A program made the position numbers and the translations under genes. Below the pieces are notes generated by a model. That model ran no database searches and had not been told where the DNA came from. It saw nothing but the letters and a program-made list of their open reading frames with translations. Of a stretch of DNA of 43,268 bases, positions 23,154 to 32,400 are shown one piece after another. Within the stretch, counting starts at the first letter, position 1. Each line of letters starts with the position of its first letter. The DNA comes from Bacteroidota bacterium. Its GTDB lineage: Bacteria > Bacteroidota > Bacteroidia > AKYH767-A > JABDAW01. Location: NCBI GenBank assembly GCA_013288905.1, contig JABDAW010000005.1:1-43268 (forward strand), read 5' to 3'.

Positions 23154-25352
23154 TTATTCAGCATTTGGTTTATCATCATCTGCTTTGAGTTCTTCATTTG
23201 CAGGTATATCGGAAGGAGTTTCTGCATGGGTTGAATTTTCAGCAACCGGAGTTTCGCCATCCTCAACTTTCTTCTTAGGACGACCCCTCTTAGAAGGTTT
23301 CTTTTCTTCACCTTCAACATGATTTTCACCTTCATCATTTGCAGGAACTTCAGCAGGAATATTTGATTCAACTTTAGCCTTAGTTGCTGCTTCAGAAGTT
23401 TCTAATTCATTTTTAAGATCAGACAATGCAGAAATATCACCCATTGTAGATTTCTCTATAGAGCCTTGAATCTTCTCAACTGTCTTTGCATTTTCAACAT
23501 CTTCAGCAGACATCTTTTCACCTTCTTTGGCAGAAGCCGCGTGATGCTTGTCTTCTACTAACCTAGAATGAGAAACAAAAATTCTTTTTTGGTCTTTATT
23601 AAATTCCAAAACTTTGAATTCTAATTTTTCATCGAGTTTAGCAGGCATCCTGTTTTCCTTGATTAAATGTTTCATCGGTGCAAAACCTTCAACACCATAA
23701 GGAAGCGTAATTAAAGCCCCTGAATCAATTATCTTTGCAACTACTCCCTCATGAACAGAACCAACAGTGAATACCGTTTCATAAATATCCCAAGGATTTT
23801 CCTCTAATTGTTTAACACCCAAAGCTAATCTTTTATTTGCCTCATCAACCTCAAGAACTATAACATTAAGGACATCCCCTAATTTAGCAAATTCATTGGG
23901 GTGTCTGATCCTTTTCGACCAGGACAAATCAGAAATATGAATCAAGCCATCAACACCTTCTTCCAATTCCACAAATACTCCCCAATTGGTGAGGTTTCTG
24001 ATAATTGCCGAATGTTTAGATCCAACAGGATATCTTTCCATAACATTAGCCCAAGGATTGCCTTTCAATTGTTTCATGCCAAGAGACAATTTACGTTCTT
24101 CTGGATTGATACTGATAATTGCAGCTTCTACCTCATCACCAACTTTAAGGAAATCACTTGCACTTCGCAAATGAAGACTCCATGACATTTCTGAAACATG
24201 GATCAATCCTTCAATGCCAGGAGCAATTTCCATGAATGCACCATAATCAGCAATGGAAGTAACTCTTCCCTTAACTGTATCACCAACTTTCAATGGGGGA
24301 TTCATAACCTCCCAAGGATGAGGAGTTAATTGTTTCAAGCCTAACGCGATTCTCTTTTTCTCATGATCGAATTCAAGAATAACAACACGAACAGTCTGGT
24401 CAACTTTCAGAATTTCTTCGGGATGATTAATCCTTCCCCAAGCCATATCAGTTATATGAAGCAATCCATCCACGCCGCCCAAATCAAGGAAAGCACCATA
24501 ACTCGTAATGCCCTTTACTACTCCTTCAATAATTTGACCTTTCTCTAATTTTGACATGATTTCGGCTCTTTGGGATTCCATTTCATGTTCTATCAAAGCT
24601 TTATGAGAAACGATGACATTCTTAAAATCTTCATTGATCTTGATGACTTTAAACTCCATTGTTTTTCCCAAAAACACATCGAAATCTTTTATAGGCTTAA
24701 AATCAATTTGAGAGCCAGGAAGAAAAGCTTCCAAACCAAATAAATCAACTATTAAACCTCCCTTAGTTTTACCTTTAATATATCCATGAACAACTTCTCC
24801 TGATGCCAATAATTCATGAACCCTGTCCCAGGAACGTAATGCTAAAGCTCTTTTATGGGAAAGAACTAACTGACCATTTTTATCTTCCTGCGTTTCAACG
24901 AAAACATCCACTTTATCGCCTATTTTAAGATTTGGCATATCCCTGAATTCAGAAGCAGGAACTAATCCATCTGATTTGAAGCCAATATTAACAACAACTT
25001 CCCTATCGTTTATCAGAACAACTGTCCCTTTAACCACATCAAAGGTCGCTATCGAGTTTATGGTCTTAGCATATTTTTGTTCCAATACTTCCCGTTCTTC
25101 AGATTTATATAAATTGCCTCCTTTTGCAATTGAATCCCAATCGAAATTGGCATCAGGTTTAGGTGGCACTCCAGGAGCAGCTTTAATTTTTACAGGCATT
25201 TCTTCAACAGCATTTTCTGTTGCCGTTTGTTTTTCTGTCTCTGCATTTAGGGATTCAGTGGAATTTTCAGCCACAACACTTGTAGTTTCTTGAGAAGATA
25301 CTACCTCCTCGTTTGTCGCGGATGTGTTTTCTAATTCTTCGTTTTCTGTCAT
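23154..25352 (-). CDS. rpsA: 30S ribosomal protein S1
   Basis: 732 residues, long for the family. A Ser/Thr/Glu-rich N-terminal extension (about 1-85) precedes six S1 RNA-binding domains; recognisable starts are GTVVLINDREVVVNIGFKSD, GYIKGKTKGGLIVDLFG, GVVKGITSYGAFLDLGGVDG, GRVTSIADYGAFMEIAPGIE, AIIRNLTNWGVFVELEEGVD and GVVAKIIDSGALITLPYGVE. The C-terminal tail (last about 110 residues) is acidic with a basic KRGRPKKK patch resembling an AT-hook. It helps mRNA onto the 30S subunit, which matters in Bacteroidota where Shine-Dalgarno use is weak. Own promoter at 25397-25426. Confidence 0.96.
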   Translation of the reverse strand: MTENEELENTSATNEEVVSSQETTSVVAENSTESLNAETEKQTATENAVEEMPVKIKAAPGVPPKPDANFDWDSIAKGGNLYKSEEREVLEQKYAKTINSIATFDVVKGTVVLINDREVVVNIGFKSDGLVPASEFRDMPNLKIGDKVDVFVETQEDKNGQLVLSHKRALALRSWDRVHELLASGEVVHGYIKGKTKGGLIVDLFGLEAFLPGSQIDFKPIKDFDVFLGKTMEFKVIKINEDFKNVIVSHKALIEHEMESQRAEIMSKLEKGQIIEGVVKGITSYGAFLDLGGVDGLLHITDMAWGRINHPEEILKVDQTVRVVILEFDHEKKRIALGLKQLTPHPWEVMNPPLKVGDTVKGRVTSIADYGAFMEIAPGIEGLIHVSEMSWSLHLRSASDFLKVGDEVEAAIISINPEERKLSLGMKQLKGNPWANVMERYPVGSKHSAIIRNLTNWGVFVELEEGVDGLIHISDLSWSKRIRHPNEFAKLGDVLNVIVLEVDEANKRLALGVKQLEENPWDIYETVFTVGSVHEGVVAKIIDSGALITLPYGVEGFAPMKHLIKENRMPAKLDEKLEFKVLEFNKDQKRIFVSHSRLVEDKHHAASAKEGEKMSAEDVENAKTVEKIQGSIEKSTMGDISALSDLKNELETSEAATKAKVESNIPAEVPANDEGENHVEGEEKKPSKRGRPKKKVEDGETPVAENSTHAETPSDIPANEELKADDDKPNAE

Positions 25353-25396
25353 TTAATTTTATTTATTTAATACTGTTATTATTTTGTAAAGGGTTG

Positions 25397-25426
25397 CAAA
25401 TTTATTAAAAATATCTGACATGCCAA
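25397..25426 (-). promoter_or_regulatory. Bacteroidota-type promoter of rpsA
   Basis: Minus-strand TTG (25424-25426), 19-bp spacer, TAAATTTG (25397-25404). A near-consensus match with a leader of about 40 nt. Confidence 0.8.
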
Positions 25427-25491
25427 GAAATTACATAAATTTAATTCCTTACATTTCGGAATAATTGCAGGGTGAAAAGATATTTCTTAAT

Positions 25492-26382
25492 TCAAATTAA
25501 TGCCGTTTCCCTTGATTTCAGTGCATTTGCAACTTCCTCCATCAGCCACATCGGGGTAGAAGTGGCACCACAAATACCCACAGATATTATTCCATTAAAG
25601 TTAATTTCACCTATCTCTTCGGTTTCAGATATGAAATAAGTTCTTTCATTTTCCTCTTTACAAACCCCGAATAACGCCTTACCATTAGAACTTTTTTTGC
25701 CGCTTACAAAGAGTATTATTTCATGTTCTTTGGCAAATTTTCTTAATTGTGGTTCTCTATTAGAAACTTGTCGGCAAACAGTATCATTAGAAATAAAATT
25801 ATCTGAATCAACTTCTCCTTGTATTACCTTTAATCTTTCTTCTATCAAATGTTGCATCCGATTAAATCCATCGGTACTTTTTGTTGTTTGAGAAAAGAAA
25901 TAAACCGGCTTGTTGAAATCTATTTTCTCTAAATCTTCCTCTTTGCTCACAATTATGGCATCACCATTTGTCTGTCCAACCAGACCTTCCACTTCTGCAT
26001 GACCTACTTCCCCGTAAATGACAATTTGCCCGCCATCATTTTCCAATCCATCAAAACTCGTCCGAACTCGGTTTTGCAATTTCAAAACCACAGGGCAGGA
26101 AGCATCTATTAATTCAATATTATTATTTATTGCCATTTGGTATGTCTCTGGTGGCTCGCCATGTGCCCGAATCAAAACTTTACAATCATGCAAAGATTTT
26201 AAATCCTCATGATTAATAATTTTTAAGCCTTTAGCCTTCAATCGTTCAATCTCCTTATTATTATGCACAATATCTCCTAAGCAATACAAAGTGCCCGACT
26301 GCTCTAATTCATCTTCTGCCATTTGAATGGCGAATACAACTCCAAAACAAAACCCTGAATGCGGATCAATTGTAACTTTCAT
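25492..26382 (-). CDS. ispH: 4-hydroxy-3-methylbut-2-enyl diphosphate reductase
   Basis: 296 residues. The three iron-sulfur cysteines are visible: Cys12 in GFCFGV, Cys96 in ASCPVV and Cys203 in DTVCRQVSNRE. His40, RAHGEPP with His74, and GHAEVEG with Glu130 agree with the active site. It makes IPP and DMAPP, the last step of the MEP isoprenoid route. The late VGICGATSTP segment carries an extra cysteine. It is separate from rpsA by about 140 bp. Confidence 0.96.
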   Translation of the reverse strand: MKVTIDPHSGFCFGVVFAIQMAEDELEQSGTLYCLGDIVHNNKEIERLKAKGLKIINHEDLKSLHDCKVLIRAHGEPPETYQMAINNNIELIDASCPVVLKLQNRVRTSFDGLENDGGQIVIYGEVGHAEVEGLVGQTNGDAIIVSKEEDLEKIDFNKPVYFFSQTTKSTDGFNRMQHLIEERLKVIQGEVDSDNFISNDTVCRQVSNREPQLRKFAKEHEIILFVSGKKSSNGKALFGVCKEENERTYFISETEEIGEINFNGIISVGICGATSTPMWLMEEVANALKSRETALI

Positions 26383-26386
26383 GCTG

Positions 26387-26394
26387 CAAAAATA
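26387..26394 (-). promoter_or_regulatory. TATTTTTG element immediately before ispH
   Basis: A TAnnTTTG match ending 5 bp before the ispH ATG. If used, the transcript would start at or within a base or two of the start codon (leaderless). No upstream TTG at the standard distance, so this is tentative. Confidence 0.35.
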
Positions 26395-26453
26395 CGAAAT
26401 TTGGGATAAATTCCAGAATCTGCACCATCAATGATACCGACCTTGTATCTAAA

Positions 26454-27230
26454 TCAATTTCTAATCCGTCCTAAATAAAACGTTATCCCGATAGTTAATC
26501 CATAGCTTTCAAAGGAATTTGAGGGTGCCAATTGCTGACTTGGTTGAGCGGGATTGACGTATATAGTTGGGAATTGAAGATAATCAATTTGTTTCTGGGC
26601 AATGGTGAAATTAGCAAGATTAACGCCGCCCGTAGCTTCCGTAACCTCGGAATGGGTAGGAGTCCAATGAATTCCTGTATAATTCAACTCAATAAAAGCA
26701 GACACAGAGGGAATCAACTTGTAATTATATCCTACGCCAGCCTTAATTCCATAGGCATAATTTCCTTGTGTGATGGAGGTAGTATAATGAATATCGGGTG
26801 TGTTGGCATTTGGAGTTTGAGGGATGGTGTCAAAGACCGCATAAATCCTGTCCTGCTCCCTGATTCCGGGAAAATCAATGACGATGCCGAACCTTGCATA
26901 GAGCGAAAATTTAGTCTGTCCGAAATAGACTTTTACCGCAGGAATCAATTCCGAACGATTAATGGAATATTCGCCAATAGAATTGCCGTTGCCTTGTTTG
27001 AAACCGCTTGAAAGATGCGAATATTCCAATTCCAGATTGATCTTTTGCTTATAAACCGGTACTCCGAGGAGCAGAGAAAAAGCAGTTCCTGAATTACTGC
27101 CATTCGGGTTGCTGAAAGTCATAGGACCATTGAATTGATCAAAGCCAAACATCCCGCTGAAGTATAGACTTTGGGCAAAGCCATTGGTAGCAAAAAGAAG
27201 AATGATAAACGTCGTTTTTAATGGTCTCAT
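26454..27230 (-). CDS. Outer-membrane beta-barrel-like protein
   Basis: 258 residues. Signal peptide MRPLKTTFIILLFATNGFAQ, then alternating hydrophobic/polar strands with aromatic girdles (LYFSGMFGFDQF, LNLEYSHLSSGF, FSLYARFGIVIDF, YAYGIKAGVGYNYKL). It ends SYGLTIGITFYLGRIRN. This matches an 8-10 strand outer-membrane barrel of the porin-like/OmpW type, without a specific family that I recognise. The start codon is 3 nt after the stop of the chimeric mini-ORF at 27234-27326, which may couple them. Confidence 0.82.
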   Translation of the reverse strand: MRPLKTTFIILLFATNGFAQSLYFSGMFGFDQFNGPMTFSNPNGSNSGTAFSLLLGVPVYKQKINLELEYSHLSSGFKQGNGNSIGEYSINRSELIPAVKVYFGQTKFSLYARFGIVIDFPGIREQDRIYAVFDTIPQTPNANTPDIHYTTSITQGNYAYGIKAGVGYNYKLIPSVSAFIELNYTGIHWTPTHSEVTEATGGVNLANFTIAQKQIDYLQFPTIYVNPAQPSQQLAPSNSFESYGLTIGITFYLGRIRN

Positions 27231-27233
27231 AAA

Positions 27234-27326
27234 TTATTCTGCAATCATTTTCCTGATGCCTAAGACTTCTTTATTCTCGTCAATGCGAAGTACATTCAGA
27301 TTATCGCCGTAAAAAAGTTTATTCAT
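27234..27326 (-). pseudogene. Chimeric mini-ORF: DNA-methylase start fused to a T9SS tail end
   Basis: A 30-codon ORF reads MNKLFYGDNLNVLR, the typical N-terminus of site-specific DNA methyltransferases, and then IDENKEVLGIRKMIAE and a stop, nearly the same as the last residues (LIDENKEVIGIGKMIVE) of the T9SS protein encoded at 19789-21387. It is too short to be a methylase or a sorting domain. Best read as the scar of a deletion or recombination that joined two gene ends. Whether it is translated is unknown. Confidence 0.6.
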
Positions 27327-27336
27327 GTCTTATAAA

Positions 27337-27609
27337 TTAATTCAATTCATAGTTTTCACAATATGGATCTAATGGGTCATCCACCTCAACCAATTGAATT
27401 TTCATACTCTCAAAAAAATCTCCTACTGTTTGACTGCATCCTTCCTTTATAATATCGTCTAATCCTATTCTACCAAATTGGAAGTCTTCACAAAGTTTCA
27501 ACATTGCTTCTATCGTTTCATCGCTGTAACTTGCAAAGAATTGGTTGTAGAAATACCATTCCAAAGTATCGTAATAATCTATCTTTAATCTTCTTTCTTT
27601 CTTTATCAT
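27337..27609 (-). CDS. Small hypothetical protein, 90 residues
   Basis: Not recognised. It starts MIKKERRLKIDYYD, is rich in aromatic and acidic residues (LEWYFYNQFFASYSDE, LCEDFQFGRIGLDDII, VEVDDPLDPYCENYELN) and has no signal peptide. The even codon structure and an upstream TACTTTTG element support a real gene. The chimeric ORF begins 10 nt beyond its stop, so this gene may be the leader of the OMP transcript. Confidence 0.7.
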   Translation of the reverse strand: MIKKERRLKIDYYDTLEWYFYNQFFASYSDETIEAMLKLCEDFQFGRIGLDDIIKEGCSQTVGDFFESMKIQLVEVDDPLDPYCENYELN

Positions 27610-27626
27610 ATTTATATTTAAGGATG

Positions 27627-27653
27627 CAAAAGTAGGAATCTGTCATCAATCAA
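27627..27653 (-). promoter_or_regulatory. Probable promoter for the 27337-27609 gene
   Basis: Minus-strand TTG (27651-27653), 16-bp spacer, TACTTTTG (27627-27634), leader about 15 nt. Confidence 0.5.
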
Positions 27654-27719
27654 ATTCTTTCCTGTCATATCATCTACTTTTAAATTAGGAAAAAAGCAAA
27701 ATTAGGAAAAAAGAATATC

Positions 27720-27755
27720 ATTTACGATTTCAAATCTGAAATCGTACATCGTAAA
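27720..27755. repeat. Small palindrome ATTTACGATTTC...
   Basis: ATTTACGATTTCA and TGAAATCGTACATCGTAAAT form an imperfect stem-loop. From memory this is a common dispersed motif in Bacteroidota. The rest of 27610-27795 shows nothing else. Confidence 0.55.
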
Positions 27756-27795
27756 TTCTCATTAAAACCGCCTTTTTACACCTGAAAAAAACCGC

Positions 27796-28092
27796 GATGG
27801 ACATTCATCGCCTGTGAATATACATAGAATCCGTTGGAATGTACATTCGCTCGGTTTGAATGTATATTCACTCTTTTGGAATATACATTCACACTCTTTG
27901 AATATACATTACATGGCATGGTAATATACATTCACTCGCTTTGAATATACATTACCTACCCTTGTAATATACATTCATACTCCTTGAATGTATATCCGCT
28001 CGCCTTTAATATACATTCGCTCACTTTGAATATACATTAGCTATGCTTGTAATGTACATTCACACGGCTTGAATGTATATTCAGACGCGTTT
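27796..28092. repeat. 21/22-bp-period array, about 14 units
   Basis: The motif AATATACATT (variants AATGTACATT, AATGTATATT) starts at 27817, 27838, 27859, 27880, 27901, 27923, 27944, 27966, 27987, 28008, 28029, 28051 and 28072: steps of 21 with four of 22. A weaker unit precedes at about 27796. The spacer halves (CACTCGCTTTG, ACCTACCCTTG) vary. Each 22-bp step leads into a unit whose motif is preceded by T instead of G, except one. A small CAGACG...CGTCTG hairpin closes the array. Confidence 0.85.
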
Positions 28093-28134
28093 TTCGTCTG
28101 TTCATAGTATTTTGATTGATGGCATGAATAAAAG

Positions 28135-28174
28135 AAGCCCCCGAGTGCCATATAATTTGTGGCATCGGGGGCTT
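28135..28174. terminator. Terminator hairpin of the 28191 gene
   Basis: AAGCCCCCGAGTGCCA (28135-28150) and TGGCATCGGGGGCTT (28160-28174) with one bulge. It lies directly after the minus-strand stop. A related AAGCCCCCGA hairpin lies behind the Fn3 pseudogene at 34141-34170. Confidence 0.8.
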
Positions 28175-28190
28175 AAAATTCTTGTCTGAA

Positions 28191-29045
28191 TTAAACAATA
28201 GGAGCTACACGAACTCTGATTGCAGGATGAAAACCTTCGGGTCCATGAGCATCGCATAACTGATAACGCACCCAGACATAATTGCCCGGAATCAAGCCTG
28301 TCAAAGTAGCATGGTTATAAATAGTAGGGTCCATTCTTATCCAATTAATATTATCAACACTATACCAGTTATCGTAGCAACAAGTTCCTACGCCGGTGAT
28401 GAAAGTCATATCAACTTCGCCCGGCAGTTTTCCAGATGCAGCATCCCAGGTAGAAGCATGATTTCCGCCTACACCTTTTACGTGAAACCCGCCTGACTGT
28501 ATGATCACAATGCTATTTGCCTTGTTTGCCGGGAGGTCGGCAAAGGCTTGGAATTTCGCCATAAAAACTTCGAGAGCCGCCACCGCAAGATCAAGAGTTA
28601 CCTTACGTGCTGCACCATGCGCTTTGTTATAATTTTCTATCAAATCGCTGGCAGCATCGAGGTCAATAACCAAGAGAGAAACATACTCGTTTCCGGTGCA
28701 TTTCGTAACGATTCCATTCATCAAAACCACCGCTTTGCCGTGATTGTGAGGAATGACCAGATAGGCTTCCACGCTGGCATTAGGATTCGGGAGGATTGAC
28801 AAGATAACGGGCATTCCACGCTCGATTTTCAGTCCCTTTCCACGACCGAAATCGAGGATGATAGTAACCATTTCGAAGCCGGGGGTACGTCTCAATTTAG
28901 CAGCAGCCTTTCTGCCCTGCCAAGTGTTCGGGAATCTAAATTTCGGCTGTTTTACTTTCACAACAGCTCCTTTTTTGGCAACCACTTCTGTCCACTCAAG
29001 GAGGAAGCTCAATACAACGATTACAAGGGTTACAATTTTTTTCAT
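28191..29045 (-). CDS. Secreted protein with helical region and Fn3-like C-terminal domain
   Basis: 284 residues. Signal peptide MKKIVTLVIVVLSFLLEWTE with cleavage near residue 23, then a basic stretch and a beta-rich segment. A helical portion follows (KVTLDLAVAALEVFMAKFQA), then VIIQSGGFHVKGVG. The C-terminal about 75 residues, WYSVDNINWIRMDP...ATLTGLIPGNYVWVRYQLCD, have the spacing of an Fn3 domain (paired strands, L-G-Y-V-R core). It shares this design with the decayed gene at 34197-34720, and both have the same type of downstream hairpin. Function unknown; adhesion or scaffolding is only a guess. A TAATTTTG element lies far upstream (29177-29184). Confidence 0.82.
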   Translation of the reverse strand: MKKIVTLVIVVLSFLLEWTEVVAKKGAVVKVKQPKFRFPNTWQGRKAAAKLRRTPGFEMVTIILDFGRGKGLKIERGMPVILSILPNPNASVEAYLVIPHNHGKAVVLMNGIVTKCTGNEYVSLLVIDLDAASDLIENYNKAHGAARKVTLDLAVAALEVFMAKFQAFADLPANKANSIVIIQSGGFHVKGVGGNHASTWDAASGKLPGEVDMTFITGVGTCCYDNWYSVDNINWIRMDPTIYNHATLTGLIPGNYVWVRYQLCDAHGPEGFHPAIRVRVAPIV

Positions 29046-29217
29046 TTTTTTTTAAATTTTAAATTATTAATATTATTTCTCGGGATTTATAAACTCGGAT
29101 TGCATTCAGTAGGAGTCCCATTCGCACTTACCAGTTTACCAAACCGCAGGAGGAAGTATCAAATAATTTGATGGGACAAAATTAGAAAACTAATTGGAAT
29201 AAAAGAATCGAAAGATT

Positions 29218-29272
29218 TTTCATCATCTTGAGATACCGTCCTCTTCGGAGGCGGTGTATCAAGATGATGAAA
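29218..29272. repeat. Hairpin with TTTCATCATCTTGA ends
   Basis: TTTCATCATCTTGAGATACC at 29218 pairs with GGTGTATCAAGATGATGAAA ending at 29272, with small internal mismatches and a GC-rich loop. Same end style as the hairpins near 11545, 11918 and 17741. Confidence 0.75.
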
Positions 29273-29274
29273 CC

Positions 29275-29344
29275 AATTAGGAATTACGAATTAGGAATTA
29301 GGAACATACCACGCACCCTAATTCCTAATTCCTAATTTTTAATT
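29275..29344. repeat. AATTAGGAATTA-type palindrome
   Basis: AATTAGGAATTACGAATTAG and further AATTAGG units face CCTAATTCCTAATTCCTAAT. Each arm is made of short 7-10 nt sub-repeats. A frequent type of dispersed repeat in this phylum (memory). It lies in the 380-bp gap upstream of the macroglobulin gene; I see no consensus promoter there. Confidence 0.75.
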
Positions 29345-29425
29345 GATTTTATGGAATCCTTTTCCCTTTTGCATCTTACTGTCAAAACGTAGATAATCCA
29401 AACAGTAATTTAATAATTTAAGAAA

Positions 29426-32400
29426 ATGAAAAAGAAAAATGTAATCCGTAATGTGTTCAGTATTGCCTTCGTAATGGCAATGGTATTTGGCGTAATGAGC
29501 CTCATCAAAGCTGGTGGTTATTTCCAGCAGGAAGTGGAGAATGACTTCATCAAGAAAGCGAGAAGTAAATTTGATTCCGCCCTCCTCAAACATCCCGAAG
29601 ACCGCGTGTACATGCAGTTTGACAAGCCTTTCTACAAACCCGGCGAGACCATCTGGTTTGCTGCCTACGTCAGAAATGGAAAAGATTTTACGCCCTCCGA
29701 AAAGAGCGACATTCTTCATGTCCAATTGATAGGTCCGAAAGGAAATGTCGAGAAAGAAATCAAGTTGATTGGCAAGAATGGAAAGACCATCGGCGACTTC
29801 ACCATTGCAGCCGAATCTCCGGGCGGGCTGTACAAAGTCAAAGCCTTTACCAACTGGCAAAAGAATGAAACGGATACCGTTTTCTTTGAAAAAGAATTGA
29901 CTGTGCAGGATGTTGTCTTGCCAAATCTCAAGATGAAATTAGACTTCGAGCGCAAAGCCTTTGGTCCCGGCGATGAAGTCATTGCCAAGCTCGAATTAAA
30001 CACCAACGAAAACCAACCTCTGGCGAATTATAATTTCAAATATGTCGCTAATCTTGAAGGAAAGAAATTGCTTGAAAGCACTTCTGTCACAGGGAATGAC
30101 GGCATCATGTATATTCATTTCAAGCTCCCTGAAAACCTCAAGACCAATGATGGCTTGGTGAATGTTCTGATAGATTATCAAGGTCAGACGGAATCTGTTT
30201 CTCGTTCTATTCCAATCGTATTAAACAACATCAATTTCTCGATGTATCCTGAAGGCGGCGACCTCGTGAATGACTTGGAAAGTCGGGTGGCATTTCGTGC
30301 CTTGAATGAGTTTGGAAAGCCCGCCGATGTGGAAGGAGATGTCTTTGATTCGAATAATAAATTAATAACTCATTTCTCCAGCTATCACCAGGGAATGGGT
30401 GCTTTCAACATCAAGCCAGAAGGAGGCAAAAGATACTTTGTCAAGATCACAAAACCAGAGAATATCAGAGAGAAATTTGATCTCCCAGAACCGATGCCAA
30501 GAGGCTATGTTTTAAGCACCGACAATGTCAATCACAATGAATTGGTCTTGAATGTGAAGTCCACAGAGACCGAAGAATTAAACATCATTGCCCAGACCAG
30601 GGGGAAGATTTGTTATGCCACTTCCTTTGCTGCAAATGCCGGGAATAATAAACTCATTCTTCCTGCTAATCAATTCCCAATAGGTGTCTCTCAAATCACT
30701 TTATTCGATTCAAAAGGTATAGAAAGAGCAGAGCGTTTGGTCTTCTTGAATAAGAATAAACAACTCTCCATTGCTATAGAAACGGATAAAGAAAAATACC
30801 TTCCAAGAGAGAAAGTAAAGATGACTGTTACTGTAAGAGATGATCGTGGAATGCCAATGCCTGCAAGCCTTTCAATGGCAGTGGTCAATGACCAGTTACT
30901 TTCCTTTGCTGATGATAAGTCCGGGAATATTCTTTCTAAATTACTTCTGGAGAATGATATTAAAGGTAAAGTTGAAGAGCCTGCATTCTACTTCAATACC
31001 AAAGAACCAAAGGCTGATGTTGCATTAGATTACCTGCTGATGACGGCAGGTTGGAGACGTTTCACCTGGAAGAAGATTTTGGAAAATGATCTTCCAAATA
31101 TTGCCTATCAAGGCGAGCGCGCTATTCTATCAGGGACTATTATTGACCAGAATGCTTCGAAGCCTATTTCATCGGCAAAGATTAAAGTTAATGGGACCGA
31201 AAGAACTATTTCTGTTAATGAAAAAGGAGAATTCTTTCTTGATAAATTAGATCTTTCCAATCCTACAAATATTAATGTTGATGCCGAAGGATACATACCT
31301 CAAACCATTGCTGTGTATGATTATAAGGAGGGTATTAAATATTATTTAACAGATAAAAATCAAGTGGTTTATGAAAGGTCGGAAGTAGTTATTCAGGGGG
31401 CCAATATGGATAGACAGAATCTAATGGCTGCACCCAATAATGTATTTATGGATATGGGTGCTGTTGCTGTTAAGCCTCAAAAGATGCCGAAAGTAAATAA
31501 AGCTCCAGCACCAAAGGCTATGCCTGCTCCTGCTAATGTTGATATCGTTGCTAAAATGGATAAAGATATAATGGTTGCAGACCAAGCTGAATTAAATGCC
31601 TTCAGAGGAATGCAATGGCAAGCAAATGCTAAAGAGGAAGTTGAACAAGTAAATAATGGATTTGTTCCTGCTAATAACAATATGAAGATGATGGCTCGAA
31701 GGATAAAGCCTGTTAATCCTAATGCCTCAACACCGCCTGCAATTGGTTATTATCGTGCCAAGGAATTCCCTATGATTAACTATCCTATAGTTCAAGAAAA
31801 TGTAGTGCGTAACGACTTTCGTTCAACGATTTATTGGAATGGAAATGTAGCTATTGACAGAACAGGAACGGGTGTTGTGGAGTTTTATAATTCTGATGAC
31901 ATAAGTTCTTTCCGAGCAACTGTCGAAGGCATTTCTGCTGATGGAATGGTTGGTAGAACAGAGAAGACTTACTTCACTCAATTGCCTTTCGCAATGACTG
32001 TGAAAGCCCCGGTAGAAGTGGCAACTGAAGACAAAGTCTCTATTCCATTAACCCTTAAAAACAATACTAATTCCTCCATAACAGGAACATTGAATTTTAA
32101 GGCTCCAGCAGGCTTCAAAGAAATTATTCCAGTGGAAACTACCCAAACATTATCTGCGGGTCAGGTGAAGGTTATTTACCTGGATTATCATGTAATGAAT
32201 ACTATAGGTGATGGCGATTTGGATGTATCTTTCAACAGCTCTGGTTTGAATGATGCCTTCACTCAAAAGATGAAGATTGTAGCGAAGGGATTCCCTGTAA
32301 CTATCTCCTTCTCCGGTAAGGAAGCAACTAAGGAATATGAGATTAATATTCAGAATATTGTTGATGGTTCGCTCACAGCTCAACTGACTGCATTCCCTTC

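Noticed and set aside
23045..23371. Minus-strand ORF of 108 residues at the end of rpsA
   Set aside because: Overlaps the rpsA tail in another frame and crosses its terminator; rpsA coding potential is clear.
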